A stretch of 40,647 nt of DNA from Candidatus Heimdallarchaeota archaeon (GCA_018238155.1 JABCTZ010000027.1:1-40647), one strand, 5' to 3'; shown: positions 1 through 8,221, counted from the stretch's first letter. A program made the numbers and translations. The notes: generated by a model not told the origin, from the letters alone.

Positions 1-136
1 CGCAACTGAAGAAGAAGCTGAAGACGCAACTGAAGAAGAAGCTGAAGACGCAACTGAAGAAGAAGCTGAAGACGCAACTGAAGAAGAAGCTGAAGACGCA
101 ACTGAAGAAGAAGCTGAAGACGCAACTGAAGAAGAA
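1..136. repeat. 24-bp tandem repeat, 5.7 copies
   Basis: Units start at 1, 25, 49, 73, 97 and 121. Five are complete and identical, and the sixth stops after 16 bp. The unit is a multiple of three and encodes an eight-residue acidic repeat in frame with the partial gene. The array runs off the left edge, so the true copy number is unknown. The lack of any divergence between units suggests recent expansion, or active slippage or recombination. Confidence 0.95.
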
Positions 137-193
137 CCAAGTGAAACCTCCGTTGAAGTCTCTCCTGTAGACGACGACGATGATGAGTGGTAA
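2..193 (+). CDS. C-terminal acidic tail of an unrecognised protein (partial)
   Basis: The window opens inside a reading frame that ends with TAA at 191-193. The visible 63 residues are almost entirely Ala/Thr/Glu/Asp. They begin with repeats of the octapeptide ATEEEAED, then pass through PSETSVEVSPV to an Asp-rich end, DDDDDEW. This is a disordered, highly acidic tail. Nothing upstream is visible, so neither function nor family can be named. A hairpin followed by T-rich sequence lies just downstream, so this is probably the last gene of its transcript. I am sure of the frame because the repeats and stop agree, but not of the protein's identity. Confidence 0.75.
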   Translation, partial: ATEEEAEDATEEEAEDATEEEAEDATEEEAEDATEEEAEDATEEEPSETSVEVSPVDDDDDEW

Positions 194-207
194 AGAAAAA
201 AATCAAT

Positions 208-228
208 TTGGTGAAATTTTTTCACCAA
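208..228 (+). terminator. Hairpin with T-rich tail after the acidic-tail gene
   Basis: A 9-bp perfect inverted repeat (208-216 with 220-228) is followed by a pyrimidine/T-rich run up to about 240. It lies 15 bp after the stop codon and before the tRNA gene. Its position and form fit a transcription terminator. Confidence 0.55.
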
Positions 229-298
229 TTCTCTTTTTCAATAGTTAATCAAAACGATTATAAGTAATTGTAAATGAGAAACATAATCGTAGAAAGCT

Positions 299-376
299 AG
301 CCCGGTAGTGTAGCTAGGTCAAGCATCTAGGACTCTGAATCCTGGGACGGCGGTTCGAATCCGCCTCGGGCTACCA
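299..376 (+). tRNA. tRNA-Gln (anticodon CTG)
   Basis: A complete cloverleaf can be drawn. The acceptor stem is 299-305 with 366-372, closed by a G-T pair. The D arm starts at about 308. The anticodon stem is 328-332 with 340-344 around a seven-base loop carrying CTG at 335-337, with T before and A after it. The T stem is 349-353 with 361-365, enclosing TTCGAAT. The discriminator base is A373, and CCA (374-376) is encoded in the gene. CTG reads the CAG glutamine codon. I see no intron. The D stem uses G-T and T-G wobble pairs. A TATA-like ATTATAAG lies about 40 bases upstream. Confidence 0.93.
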
Positions 377-479
377 TTTTTACCATCCAATTTTGAGTAG
401 CTAGTTAGTTTATCTTTACTATAAGATATCCAAAACATTAAATAACTCAGTAATGAAATTTTAAGAGCTAATAGTAATT

Positions 480-519
480 GTAACGGTTACTCTAAAAATA
501 AATACAAGCAAATTTTATA
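480..519 (+). promoter_or_regulatory. Likely promoter of the porCDAB operon
   Basis: A TATA-like element (AATTTTATA, about 511-519) lies 44 bases before the porC ATG, with a purine-rich GCAAA next to it that could serve as BRE. Just upstream, 480-490 is a short inverted repeat (GTAAC-G-GTTAC) that could be a regulator site. The ribosome site AGGTGA is at 549-554. This is a motif-based reading only. Confidence 0.4.
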
Positions 520-562
520 GAAAAAGGTCTGTAATCGTTGATTAGCATAGGTGACTAATAAA

Positions 563-1129
563 ATGTTTGAAGAAATCCGCTGGCATGGTAGAGGAGGACA
601 AGGTGCAGTAACTTCTGCGAAAATACTTGCTGATGCTGCACATCGTGAAGGTAAATTTGTCCAAGCTTTTGCTTTTTATGGAGCAGAACGAAGAGGAGCA
701 CCTGTAGAGACTTATACACGAATTTCTGATTGTCATGTAAAGCGACATTCTCAAATCTATAATCCCACAGTTGTTGCAGTACTTGATCCTGCGCTCCCGA
801 AGATATTATATCTGAAAGGACTTTCAAAGAATAGCACTTTAATTGTTAATTCTAATAAACAAATGGAATTCTCTTCCGAAATTGATTGTACGAAATTCTG
901 GATAGATGCAACACAAATTGCAATCGATTTGGAATTACGTGTATCTGAAAGTTACATCACAAATACAATAATGACTGGTGCAGTAGCAAAAGCAACAGGA
1001 CTAGTGAAGCTGGATTCTGTGCTAGATGCACTCAAGAGCCAACTTAACAAACGAATCTGGGAAAAGAATATTGAAGCCGCCAAACGTGGATACAACGAAA
1101 CACATCCCTACAATAATGGAGGAAAATGA
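563..1129 (+). CDS. porC: 2-oxoacid:ferredoxin oxidoreductase, gamma subunit
   Basis: This is the gamma subunit of a pyruvate/2-oxoacid:ferredoxin oxidoreductase, the enzyme that interconverts a 2-oxoacid plus CoA with acyl-CoA, CO2 and reduced ferredoxin. The N-terminus carries the family signature WHGRGGQGAVTSAKILADAA, then FYGAERRGAPV; the length of 188 residues is normal for the subunit. I place the start at ATG 563, because AGGTGA at 549-554 is a well-spaced ribosome site. A longer reading from GTG 551 would use part of that site as coding. The gene is first of four in the order C-D-A-B, and its stop overlaps the region of the next start. Whether the substrate is pyruvate or a branched 2-oxoacid cannot be decided from this subunit. 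Confidence 0.93.
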   Translation: MFEEIRWHGRGGQGAVTSAKILADAAHREGKFVQAFAFYGAERRGAPVETYTRISDCHVKRHSQIYNPTVVAVLDPALPKILYLKGLSKNSTLIVNSNKQMEFSSEIDCTKFWIDATQIAIDLELRVSESYITNTIMTGAVAKATGLVKLDSVLDALKSQLNKRIWEKNIEAAKRGYNETHPYNNGGK

Positions 1130-1131
1130 GA

Positions 1132-1458
1132 ATGACAAATACAAACGACGATTTTAAAGTTGATACTTGGAACTCAAGACCTGCAAAAGGTTCAGCTGGA
1201 GAAACAGGTTTGTGGAGAACATTCCGACCTGTTATTGATCATGAAAAATGTACAAGATGTGAAATTTGTGTACTCTTTTGTCCAGAACCTTGTATTGAAT
1301 TGAATCAAGAGGATAAGTCACATAAAAAAGGAAAAATAATTATCGATTATTTGTACTGTAAAGGGTGTGGCATGTGTGCAAATGAATGTCCACAGCATTG
1401 TATAGCAATGATCAAAGAGACTGAATTTTCCAAGGAAAAAGAAAAGGAGGACAAATAA
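1132..1458 (+). CDS. porD: 2-oxoacid:ferredoxin oxidoreductase, delta (ferredoxin-like) subunit
   Basis: This small subunit wires electrons from the catalytic core to ferredoxin. Two classic [4Fe-4S] motifs are visible, CTRCEICVLFCPEPC and CKGCGMCANECPQHC, each CxxCxxCxxxC, so two clusters are expected. The C-terminus is a charged Lys/Glu tail. ATG 1132 is preferred over ATG 1126: GGAGG at 1118-1122 is then nine bases upstream rather than three. ATG 1126 would overlap the porC stop as ATGA. The next gene begins immediately after this stop, with GGAGG inside the end of this gene. Confidence 0.93.
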   Translation: MTNTNDDFKVDTWNSRPAKGSAGETGLWRTFRPVIDHEKCTRCEICVLFCPEPCIELNQEDKSHKKGKIIIDYLYCKGCGMCANECPQHCIAMIKETEFSKEKEKEDK

Positions 1459-2640
1459 ATGACTGTTTCAGATAACCGACCAAAATCATTAGGGCATGAT
1501 GAACCAAAAACCCTCATCATTAGCGGTAATCATGCAGCTGCTTATGCTGCCAAAATGGCTCGTGTAGAGGTCGTTGCTGCTTATCCTATTACTCCTTCTA
1601 CTGGATGTATTGAAAAAATATCTGATTTTGTAGATGGTGGAACAATGGGTGCGCATTATATTAAGGTTGAAAGTGAGCATAGTGCTGCTGGTGCATTAAT
1701 TGGTGCATCTGCTACAGGTGCCCGAACTTTCTCTTCTACTTCCGCTCATGGTTTGCTCTATATGGCTGAACTTGTTTGGTGGGCTGCTCTTGCTCGTTTA
1801 CCTGCAGTTATGAGTATAGTAAATCGAGAATTAGCTCCTGCATGGTCCATTTGGGCTCAAACACAAGACTCGATGGGTCTTCGTGATTCCGGTTGCCTTC
1901 AATATTATTGTAAAAATAATCAAGAAGTCTTTGATTCGGTTATTATGGCCTATAAGATCAGTGAACATGAACATGTTTACATGCCTTCATTAGTTTGTCA
2001 AGATGCTTTCATTCTCTCTCATACAAATGCTCCCGTAGATATGCCCGCTCAAAAGGACCTTGATGACTTCTTACCTGCTTACGATCCAAAACATTTCAAA
2101 CTCGATCCTAAAGATCCTATTACACATAGTAGTTTAGCTTATCCGAAACACTATCGTCAGAAACGACTTAACATTATGGAATCAACTCATCGTGCCAAAC
2201 AAATCATCAAAGATGTTTGCGCAGATTATAAGAAACGCTTTGGAAAATTCCATGGTGATCTTCTTGAAACATATGGGCTCGATAAGAAAACAAAGCATCT
2301 CATTATTTCTCATTCTTCTATTGCAGAGGAAATTGAAGTCTCTGTTGATATGTTAAAAGATAAAGGATTTGATGTCGGTTTGATTCGATTACGAGTTCTT
2401 AGACCATTTCCAGATGGAGAGCTCAGAGAACTTTGCAAGAATATCGAAACAATTCACTTTATCGAGAGAGCTCCTTCTTATGGTTATAAGGGTATTATCG
2501 CTATCGATACGATGGCTGCTCTTTTTGAAGGCGATGCTCGACCAAAAGCATTCCACCACATCGAAGGACTCAGTGGGATGGATGTCACTGCAGAATATGC
2601 TGCTGACTTAATCGAAAAAGATCTTGAAACTCTAAAATGA
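1459..2640 (+). CDS. porA: 2-oxoacid:ferredoxin oxidoreductase, alpha subunit
   Basis: At 393 residues this is the usual size of a separate Por alpha subunit. The N-terminal pyrimidine-binding domain shows AAYPITPSTGCIEKISDF and, later, the ESEHSAAGALIGAS region that contacts thiamine diphosphate. The C-terminal third holds the transketolase C-terminal-like domain (from about residue 275) ending in an EGLSGMDVT segment. Together with the beta subunit it forms the active site. The start directly follows the porD stop, with AGGAGG about 9 bases upstream, so translation is coupled. It is cytosolic, with no membrane segments. Confidence 0.93.
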   Translation: MTVSDNRPKSLGHDEPKTLIISGNHAAAYAAKMARVEVVAAYPITPSTGCIEKISDFVDGGTMGAHYIKVESEHSAAGALIGASATGARTFSSTSAHGLLYMAELVWWAALARLPAVMSIVNRELAPAWSIWAQTQDSMGLRDSGCLQYYCKNNQEVFDSVIMAYKISEHEHVYMPSLVCQDAFILSHTNAPVDMPAQKDLDDFLPAYDPKHFKLDPKDPITHSSLAYPKHYRQKRLNIMESTHRAKQIIKDVCADYKKRFGKFHGDLLETYGLDKKTKHLIISHSSIAEEIEVSVDMLKDKGFDVGLIRLRVLRPFPDGELRELCKNIETIHFIERAPSYGYKGIIAIDTMAALFEGDARPKAFHHIEGLSGMDVTAEYAADLIEKDLETLK

Positions 2641-2653
2641 GGTGAAAGAAAAA

Positions 2654-3559
2654 ATGGTTACTACTAAAGAGATTTTAAGACTCCCAGAACCCATTCTAGC
2701 GGGACATGCTGCTTGTGCAGGCTGTTCTTCTTCCCTTGGATTGCGTTATGCATTAAAAGCCCTCGGTGAGGATGTTATTATGTCTGTTCCTGCATGCTGT
2801 ACTTCCGTTTGGCAAGGACCTTATCCAAAATCATCTATATCAGTTCCAGTACTAAATATTGCTTTTGCTGCTGCAGCTTCAGCTGCTTCTGGCATTTCAG
2901 GCGCATTACAAGCTAAGGGAAACAAAGACACAACCGTGCTTGCTTGGGCTGGAGACGGTGGAAGTGTTGATATTGGTTTAGCAACTATATCTGGTGCAGC
3001 AGAAAGAAATGATAATATGATTTATGTTTGCTATTCAAATGAAAGCTATAGTAATACCGGCGTTCAAAAATCTGGTGCAACACCCCCAGGTGCTCGAACT
3101 ACAACAACACCTTATGGTCGTGTTGGTTCTCCAAAAGATATCTCCTTAATAATGTGGACACATAACTTACCCTACGTTGCAACAGCTTGTACATCTTATC
3201 CACGAGATTTCATTACAAAACTCCAGAAAGCACAGACAATGGATGGATTCAAATTTATCTACCTTCTCGCACCTTGTTGTGTTGGATGGCGATTCCCATC
3301 TGAGAAAACAATCGAGATTGGAAAACTCGCAGTAGAATCTGGTGCCCATATTTTGTGGGAAGCAGTAAATGGAGATATTAAAATATCTAATTTAAGTAAG
3401 AAATATGAAGATCCTGCAAAGAGAAAACCATTAGCCGAATATTTGAAAGATCAGGGTCGTTACAAAGGTATTGGTGAAGAAATGATAACCGCCTATCAAA
3501 ACTATATTGATCATCAATGGTCTATTATTACTTCCCTCGCTAAAATTAGACAAAAATAA
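2654..3559 (+). CDS. porB: 2-oxoacid:ferredoxin oxidoreductase, beta subunit
   Basis: This is the thiamine-diphosphate-binding beta subunit, about 301 residues. Visible motifs are the N-terminal GHAACAGCSSSLG with two cluster-ligand cysteines, the ThDP/metal motif GDGGSVDIG followed by NESYSNTG, and the later PCCVGW cysteine, which together suit the proximal [4Fe-4S] cluster. ATG 2654 is chosen because AGGTGA at 2640-2645 is eight bases away; the in-frame GTG at 2642 lies inside that site. This is the last gene of the por operon, followed by a strong hairpin. Confidence 0.94.
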   Translation: MVTTKEILRLPEPILAGHAACAGCSSSLGLRYALKALGEDVIMSVPACCTSVWQGPYPKSSISVPVLNIAFAAAASAASGISGALQAKGNKDTTVLAWAGDGGSVDIGLATISGAAERNDNMIYVCYSNESYSNTGVQKSGATPPGARTTTTPYGRVGSPKDISLIMWTHNLPYVATACTSYPRDFITKLQKAQTMDGFKFIYLLAPCCVGWRFPSEKTIEIGKLAVESGAHILWEAVNGDIKISNLSKKYEDPAKRKPLAEYLKDQGRYKGIGEEMITAYQNYIDHQWSIITSLAKIRQK

Positions 3560-3569
3560 CAAAAAAATT

Positions 3570-3610
3570 GAAGCATATTTTACATGCTTCTTCTTCTTTT
3601 CTTTCTTTTT
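3570..3610 (+). terminator. Terminator of the por operon
   Basis: A perfect 7-bp stem (GAAGCAT 3570-3576 with ATGCTTC 3584-3590) with a seven-base loop is followed by a T/C-rich stretch to about 3610. It lies between convergent genes, so it probably ends the por transcript. Confidence 0.65.
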
Positions 3611-3625
3611 ATGCTCATAAAGAAT

Positions 3626-4288
3626 CTACCATTCGAGCATCTTTTTAGCTGCTAAAATATTTTCTTTTACATTTGTGTGCAAATCAGGTCCATGTCCACT
3701 ATATAAATGCTCTAACTCCAATTCTGCTAATTTATTTAAGGATGCAATTAAAGTAGTTCTATTTCCAGTTGGAAGATCAACTCGACCACAACCTGCACCT
3801 GCAAACACTACATCTCCTGCAAAAAGTGATTTGCTTTTTTTATCGTAAACAACTGCACAACCGTCTGTATGTCCTGGGGAATGAATGACTTCCAAATCAG
3901 CACCCTTAAAAGTGATTTTCTCATTATCTTTGTAGACTTTTTCAACCGTATAATTAATTTCTCCTGAGCCATACATTGAAAGTAAAGTCACAGTATCTTT
4001 TTCATTGATATGTTTGGCTGTTTGTGAACTTGCACTATATTGAACATTTGTAAACTCAGCTAAATTATCGCTTCCTAAAACATGATCAATATGGCAATGA
4101 GTTAAGAAAACCTCTATTTGGAAATCAGTCATTTTCTCAGTCATTTTTCCCAATACTTTCTTCAAAGCAAAATTAGTTTGAAGGCCATCAAGCCCAAGAT
4201 CTATCACTAGAATTTTCTCTTCGTTTTCACTGCTCAAAATGAAAATATTGGAATTTAATCCTTCTCCTCGTATAATTTCTACTTGCAT
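3626..4288 (-). CDS. Metallo-beta-lactamase-fold hydrolase, glyoxalase II-like
   Basis: The product has 220 residues with the complete metal-binding set of the MBL fold: THCHIDH, then HSPGHTDG, an Asp in FAGDVVF, and a C-terminal SGHGPD. This pattern resembles hydroxyacylglutathione hydrolase-like and related thioester hydrolases; the exact substrate cannot be read from sequence. The start is taken at ATG 4288, two bases after the stop of the upstream acetyltransferase gene, with a GGAGAG-type site about 11 bases upstream. A longer reading would overlap that gene. The two genes are evidently co-transcribed. There is no signal peptide, so it is cytosolic. Confidence 0.85.
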   Translation of the reverse strand: MQVEIIRGEGLNSNIFILSSENEEKILVIDLGLDGLQTNFALKKVLGKMTEKMTDFQIEVFLTHCHIDHVLGSDNLAEFTNVQYSASSQTAKHINEKDTVTLLSMYGSGEINYTVEKVYKDNEKITFKGADLEVIHSPGHTDGCAVVYDKKSKSLFAGDVVFAGAGCGRVDLPTGNRTTLIASLNKLAELELEHLYSGHGPDLHTNVKENILAAKKMLEW

Positions 4289-4290
4289 AA

Positions 4291-4803
4291 TTAGTCTTCT
4301 CTCCAAAGTTTTTTCTGCATCAAATAAACAATGTTTCCTTTTCTCATTCGCTCTCCAATTATTTTATATTCTCTATGTTTGTAGAAATCAACTAATTTCT
4401 GATGATCTCCATAGGTTTCTACCACCACAACTCTTTCTTCTCTTTTTCTAAGCATCTGTTCTGCAGAATCTATTATATAAGAACCGAATCCTTTGTTTTG
4501 CATACTAGCTATTATTGCTACTTTCTGAATTTCCATTACATTATGACTCTCCTTCAATTTAATAGTAAAGGTACCAATTACTTTGCTTTTGTAAAGAACA
4601 GAATAGATTGTTTTATTTTCGATTCTTTCTAGAATCTTTTCTTCTGTTTCTAACATTCCTCGGGGTTTTCTTCCTAAAATAGTTTCAATAGGTGTATAAG
4701 CAGTTACAATAATATCTAGTAAGGTACGAACTTCCTCCAGAATAGATAACCGTATCTCTGTTTCTTTCATCCAATCTTCTTTCAAAAAGTCTGGTGTATG
4801 CAA
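4291..4803 (-). CDS. GNAT-family N-acetyltransferase
   Basis: This 170-residue protein has the GNAT core. There is a beta strand VIGTFTIKL, then the acetyl-CoA pocket region EIQKVAIIASMQNKGFGSYIID, where QNKGFG fits the R/QxxGxG/A motif, followed by VVVETYGDHQKLVDFYKHREY, a typical motif B strand and C-terminal helix. The acceptor substrate is unknown. It sits directly upstream of the MBL hydrolase on the same strand with a two-base gap, so the pair may act on related thioester or acyl metabolites; that link is inference. Confidence 0.85.
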   Translation of the reverse strand: MHTPDFLKEDWMKETEIRLSILEEVRTLLDIIVTAYTPIETILGRKPRGMLETEEKILERIENKTIYSVLYKSKVIGTFTIKLKESHNVMEIQKVAIIASMQNKGFGSYIIDSAEQMLRKREERVVVVETYGDHQKLVDFYKHREYKIIGERMRKGNIVYLMQKKLWRED

Positions 4804-4992
4804 ATGAAAACTCCTGCAGCATAGTGCTATTTTTTACTCAATCAATCGTAAATCATTGTGTTATTTGAATTTTACTAATTTACTTAAGATTAACTGTTGT
4901 TAAACTGAAAAAATGACTTTTATACTATTGATATATTGTATATTAAACTTTAAAGATAATCTAATTGAATAATTCATATTGTTGGTGCTAAT

Positions 4993-6138
4993 ATGAGAGC
5001 AATAACTCAAGAAAAAATTGATAATTTGACTGAATTTATGGAAAAAAATAGTATTGATGTTATATTAATAGCTGACTGGGAAAATGCTAGAGATGTTAAT
5101 ATGCGTTTTCTATCAGGACATCCTATGGATGCAACGTTGGTGTTAACTGCGGGTGGAGAAGTTTGTTTGGTTCCATGGGATAAACAATTGGCAGAAGATC
5201 ATGCACAGGTGGATGTAACTCTTGACTTCACACAATATGCTAATAGACAAGCAGGAGGGGCTATTGAATATATTAAAGATGCTACCAAAAAAGACAATCC
5301 AATTATTGGTGTAAATAATAATATTCCTTATCGTTTTATTTTAAATATCAAAGAAAGACTGCCAAATGCCACCATCTTTTCTAATCCAAAAGAAATTGCT
5401 GATAAATTTTCAACACTAAGGGCTACAAAAAGCCCACAAGAACTTGATAAATTGACGGAAGCAGCAAAGATTGGCAACAAAACTATTGCTGATATCAAGA
5501 AATTTGCAGAAGAAAAACAAGGTACAGAAAGTGATTTATCATTTATTGTAATGAAGAAAATGAGAGAATATGGTGCAGAAGATAATGCTTTTCCATCTCT
5601 AATTGCAAACACTAATCGTTCACATATGATTCATTGTCACCCATCTGCTGGAAATAATCGTTATGCAGAACAAGGTTTGGCATTAATCGATTTTGGTGCA
5701 TTATTTGAAGGTTATTGTTGTGATATTACCGTCCCCATAACATTTGGTAAGCTTACACCTGAACAAGAAAAAATCCGTGATACAACTCTTAAAGCCTATG
5801 AGGCAGCTATTGAATCAATTGATTTGGGTGTTCCTTTTTGGAAAATTTCCAAAGCAGCAAATGACGTTATTGAGACAGCTGGTTATGTAATGCCCCATGG
5901 TTTAGGTCATGGCTTAGGTCTTGCTGTTCATGATTCTCCTGGTGTGAGACAAAAACCTACTGATTCAATTGCACTCAAAGGTTGGACTGAACGTGTGGTC
6001 GAAGATGGTATGGTGTTTACTATTGAACCTGGTGTTTATATTAAGGGGCTTGGTGGACAAAGATTAGAAAATGATGTTATGATTCGCAATGGAAAAGTAG
6101 TCGTTTACACAAAATCAGAATTAGTTGAAGTTGAATAG
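4993..6138 (+). CDS. pepQ: M24 family metallopeptidase (Xaa-Pro dipeptidase/aminopeptidase type)
   Basis: The 381-residue length fits an M24B prolidase. An N-terminal creatinase-like domain occupies about residues 1-135. The pita-bread catalytic domain follows, with metal ligands in order: Asp in LIDFGALFEG, Asp in CDITVP, His in HGLGHGLGLAVHD, Glu in TIEPG and Glu in QRLENDV. All five are present, so it should be active in cleaving X-Pro bonds in the cytosol. The gene stands alone, preceded by an AT-rich leader and a GGTG-type site before ATG 4993, and followed by a hairpin shared with the convergent PadR gene. The precise specificity is not determinable. Confidence 0.9.
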   Translation: MRAITQEKIDNLTEFMEKNSIDVILIADWENARDVNMRFLSGHPMDATLVLTAGGEVCLVPWDKQLAEDHAQVDVTLDFTQYANRQAGGAIEYIKDATKKDNPIIGVNNNIPYRFILNIKERLPNATIFSNPKEIADKFSTLRATKSPQELDKLTEAAKIGNKTIADIKKFAEEKQGTESDLSFIVMKKMREYGAEDNAFPSLIANTNRSHMIHCHPSAGNNRYAEQGLALIDFGALFEGYCCDITVPITFGKLTPEQEKIRDTTLKAYEAAIESIDLGVPFWKISKAANDVIETAGYVMPHGLGHGLGLAVHDSPGVRQKPTDSIALKGWTERVVEDGMVFTIEPGVYIKGLGGQRLENDVMIRNGKVVVYTKSELVEVE

Positions 6139-6172
6139 GATAGAATGGTTGATCCATTTCTATCTGATTTTT
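6139..6172. terminator. Hairpin between convergent M24 peptidase and PadR genes
   Basis: A 10-bp stem (6139-6148 with 6154-6164, one bulged T) with a short loop is followed by TGATTTTTC. It starts right after the peptidase stop. Confidence 0.6.
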
Positions 6173-6190
6173 CTCAACACATAATTGTGT

Positions 6191-6562
6191 TTATGTTTTA
6201 TCAAACACTTGGTCAAATATTTTCTTAAAAAGTTCTTTTGCTTTTAGCATTGCATTATGACCTTCTTTGGTTATCGAGTAATATTTGCGATCAGGTCTTC
6301 CTTCAGGGTTATCTTTTACATATGAAACAACGAGATTATCTTTTTCTAATTTATACAGAATTGTATATGATGTTACTGTAGCGGGTTCAAATCCGAATCG
6401 TTTCTTTATTGATTCTTTGAGTTCATATCCATACATCTCCTTTTCTTGTAAGAGTCTGAGGATATAAATCCATAAATTATCAATAGAAATTTTTTTCGTC
6501 AAGCGTTTGAAGGCTTTTGAACTTTTATTAGAGCTCTCTCCAGTTAGATGTTCGTAAGTCAT
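6191..6562 (-). CDS. PadR-family transcriptional regulator
   Basis: This 123-residue winged-helix protein shows the PadR pattern. The helix WIYILRLLQEKEMYGYELKESI is followed by the recognition region TSYTILYKLEKDNLV and the wing GRPDRKYYSITKEG. PadR proteins usually repress genes responding to small molecules or metabolic state. The first 30 residues are Ser/Lys-rich and may not be part of the folded domain. It is transcribed alone, convergent with the peptidase gene, and its target is unknown. An internal start cannot be excluded. Confidence 0.88.
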   Translation of the reverse strand: MTYEHLTGESSNKSSKAFKRLTKKISIDNLWIYILRLLQEKEMYGYELKESIKKRFGFEPATVTSYTILYKLEKDNLVVSYVKDNPEGRPDRKYYSITKEGHNAMLKAKELFKKIFDQVFDKT

Positions 6563-6727
6563 TTCAATTAAATCCTGTAAGACAATCTCTATTATTGGAT
6601 TGAACTCTTTATAATCTTGTAGTTGAAAAAAGTTTGCTTCTTACATATAAAACAAGTTATTTCATTTGTAGAAGATTAGCTTCTTCTAAAAAAACCATTA
6701 TAAATGGTTAATTCTGATTTCAACTTG

Positions 6728-6790
6728 AAAGCAAATCTTTTTAAAATAGAGACATACGTTCAACTTAGAAACTGACAATAATTTATAAAA
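6728..6790 (+). promoter_or_regulatory. Promoter region of eS26
   Basis: Two TATA-like elements precede the gene. CTTTTTAAAA at 6737-6746 has a purine-rich GAAAGCAAA in front of it that suits a BRE. TTTATAAAA at 6782-6790 is only 23 bases before the ATG and would give a leaderless transcript. The second lies in an inverted repeat (6777-6784 with 6789-6796). Which one is used cannot be told from sequence. Confidence 0.4.
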
Positions 6791-6813
6791 ATTATTGAAT
6801 CGGTCGTGAACAA

Positions 6814-7086
6814 ATGACTAAAAAAAGAAAATCTGGTGGCAGATCCAAAGGAAGCAAAGGCAAAGGTGGATCAGTCCAATGCTCCTCTTGTGGTAGGCAA
6901 GTACCATCTGATAAAGTCAAGAAAGAAACAAAATATGTTACTCTCATTGACCCCATGCTTGCTAGAGAATTAAGAAGAGAAGGTACTTTCATACCTAGAG
7001 AACGTACAACCAAGTACTATTGTGTATCTTGTGCCGTTCATCGAGGAAGAGTAAAGATTAGATCTAAAAAAGATCGTAAAACCTAG
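6814..7086 (+). CDS. rps26e: Ribosomal protein eS26 (S26e)
   Basis: This 90-residue basic protein has a Lys/Gly/Ser-rich N-terminal tail and then the eS26 zinc-binding pattern, CSSCGR near residue 28 and CVSCAVH near residue 70. Between them is the conserved DPMLARELRREGTFIPRERTTKYY stretch, split here by small changes. In the ribosome the protein lies at the mRNA exit region of the small subunit. It is shared by eukaryotes and only part of the archaea. It is monocistronic, followed by a long inverted repeat. Confidence 0.93.
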   Translation: MTKKRKSGGRSKGSKGKGGSVQCSSCGRQVPSDKVKKETKYVTLIDPMLARELRREGTFIPRERTTKYYCVSCAVHRGRVKIRSKKDRKT

Positions 7087-7087
7087 A

Positions 7088-7149
7088 AATATTAGATAAA
7101 CGATTTTTTTTGAGAGGAAGTTTTATCCTCTCAGCTATTATCTAATATT
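7088..7149 (+). terminator. Nested double hairpin after eS26
   Basis: An outer perfect 12-bp inverted repeat (7088-7099 with 7138-7149) encloses a T8 run (7103-7110) and an inner 8-bp stem (7111-7118 with 7126-7133). It begins two bases after the eS26 stop. It may be a terminator or an RNA stability/processing element. Confidence 0.5.
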
Positions 7150-7202
7150 ATGTTTATTATTTTAAATCAACTTTGTACTAGAGTGAGAGGATTTGTTACT
7201 GA

Positions 7203-7823
7203 TTGACACAGAAAATTCTATTTGTTGTTATTTTGGAAGAAGAACCACCTAAATCTGATTTTTCATTAAAAAATCTCCCAGGTGAATCAAAAATAGATGT
7301 TATTGCACGAAACATCTTAACTTTGTATCCAAGATCTCATCTAAAATCAAGTATTACTTATTATGCATTATTCACCAAAAATTCACCAATGGTTCTCCAA
7401 GTAAATGGTTTAACTGTAAAAGAAGAGTGGTACGATGAAATTGAAATAGCATCATTTATTCGAAATTCATTTGAAATCCCTGCTGAGAAATTTGATGTTG
7501 ACTCAATAAATACCTCAAATGAGATCCAGTGGTACTCCTTGAGTAATTTTCAACATTTCTTTGAAGTTATTTCTGCATTACATTACAACCTCATTTATCT
7601 CCATGAGTCAGGAGAACCAATTGATACCTCTCAAAAACTAAAAGGAACAAAGGATAGCTTAGCTTTTATTTTGGGTGGTAGACAAGATATCTCTCGTGAA
7701 CATGAACAATACCTTGAAACGATTCAAGTAAACAAAATAAACCTTGGTGAAAAATCTTATCTAGCATCAACTTGTATATTAAAAATTCTCTTTGAAATTG
7801 ATAAGATTAATGAAGAATTTTAA
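7203..7823 (+). CDS. trmY: tRNA (pseudouridine-54 N1)-methyltransferase, TrmY type
   Basis: This SPOUT-class methyltransferase family methylates pseudouridine 54 in the T-loop of archaeal tRNAs. The C-terminal part has the SAM-binding knot pattern of TrmY (former DUF358): FILGGRQDISREHEQYL, then INLGEKSYLASTCI. The length of 206 residues is normal. It starts with TTG at 7203; no ATG gives a full-length protein. A TATA-like ATTTTAAATC lies about 40 bases upstream, and the nested hairpin separates it from eS26. The central region (about residues 60-140) is more divergent than usual. Confidence 0.85.
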   Translation: MTQKILFVVILEEEPPKSDFSLKNLPGESKIDVIARNILTLYPRSHLKSSITYYALFTKNSPMVLQVNGLTVKEEWYDEIEIASFIRNSFEIPAEKFDVDSINTSNEIQWYSLSNFQHFFEVISALHYNLIYLHESGEPIDTSQKLKGTKDSLAFILGGRQDISREHEQYLETIQVNKINLGEKSYLASTCILKILFEIDKINEEF

Positions 7824-7954
7824 TAAAATAGTGTAATTACCATTCTTCATTCCAATAGCAATAATTATATAATCTAGAAGAGTTTGCCAAATCAATATTA
7901 CCGAACTAATTACTGCAAAAGTTTTCTCTAGCAAAAAATTCGGTGGTGGAAACT

Positions 7955-8221
7955 ATGTCTGAAGATGTACAATTAGCATTAAGAATTTTAAAAGACATTA
8001 GCGAGGATACAAGCGTTCCAAGAAACATTCGAAGGAGTGCCAGTGATTCACTAGCAGCTATTAATAATGTAGAAGATGAGCCTTCTCAAGCAATCAGAGC
8101 AAATATTGCTACAAGCATTTTAGAAGAAACGAGCTTAGATCCAAATTGCCCTGTTCATGCTCGAACTTTAATTTGGAAAGCAATTTCTATCTTAGAGATT
8201 ATTAGAGACGAAGAGGAATGA
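7955..8221 (+). CDS. UPF0147 family protein
   Basis: This small all-helical archaeal protein of unknown function has 88 residues. Recognised by the family hallmarks: LKDISEDTSVPRNIRRSA near the N-terminus, and SLDPNCPVHARTLIWKAISILE near the C-terminus. ATG 7955 is preferred to the in-frame GTG 7943, which overlaps the GGTGG ribosome site. It ends in a T-rich stretch convergent with the next gene. Its role is not known for the family. Confidence 0.87.
   Translation: MSEDVQLALRILKDISEDTSVPRNIRRSASDSLAAINNVEDEPSQAIRANIATSILEETSLDPNCPVHARTLIWKAISILEIIRDEEE

Noticed and set aside
1..136. The regular repeat could be taken for a CRISPR array
   Set aside because: Units are contiguous with no spacers and encode an in-frame acidic peptide ending in a stop.
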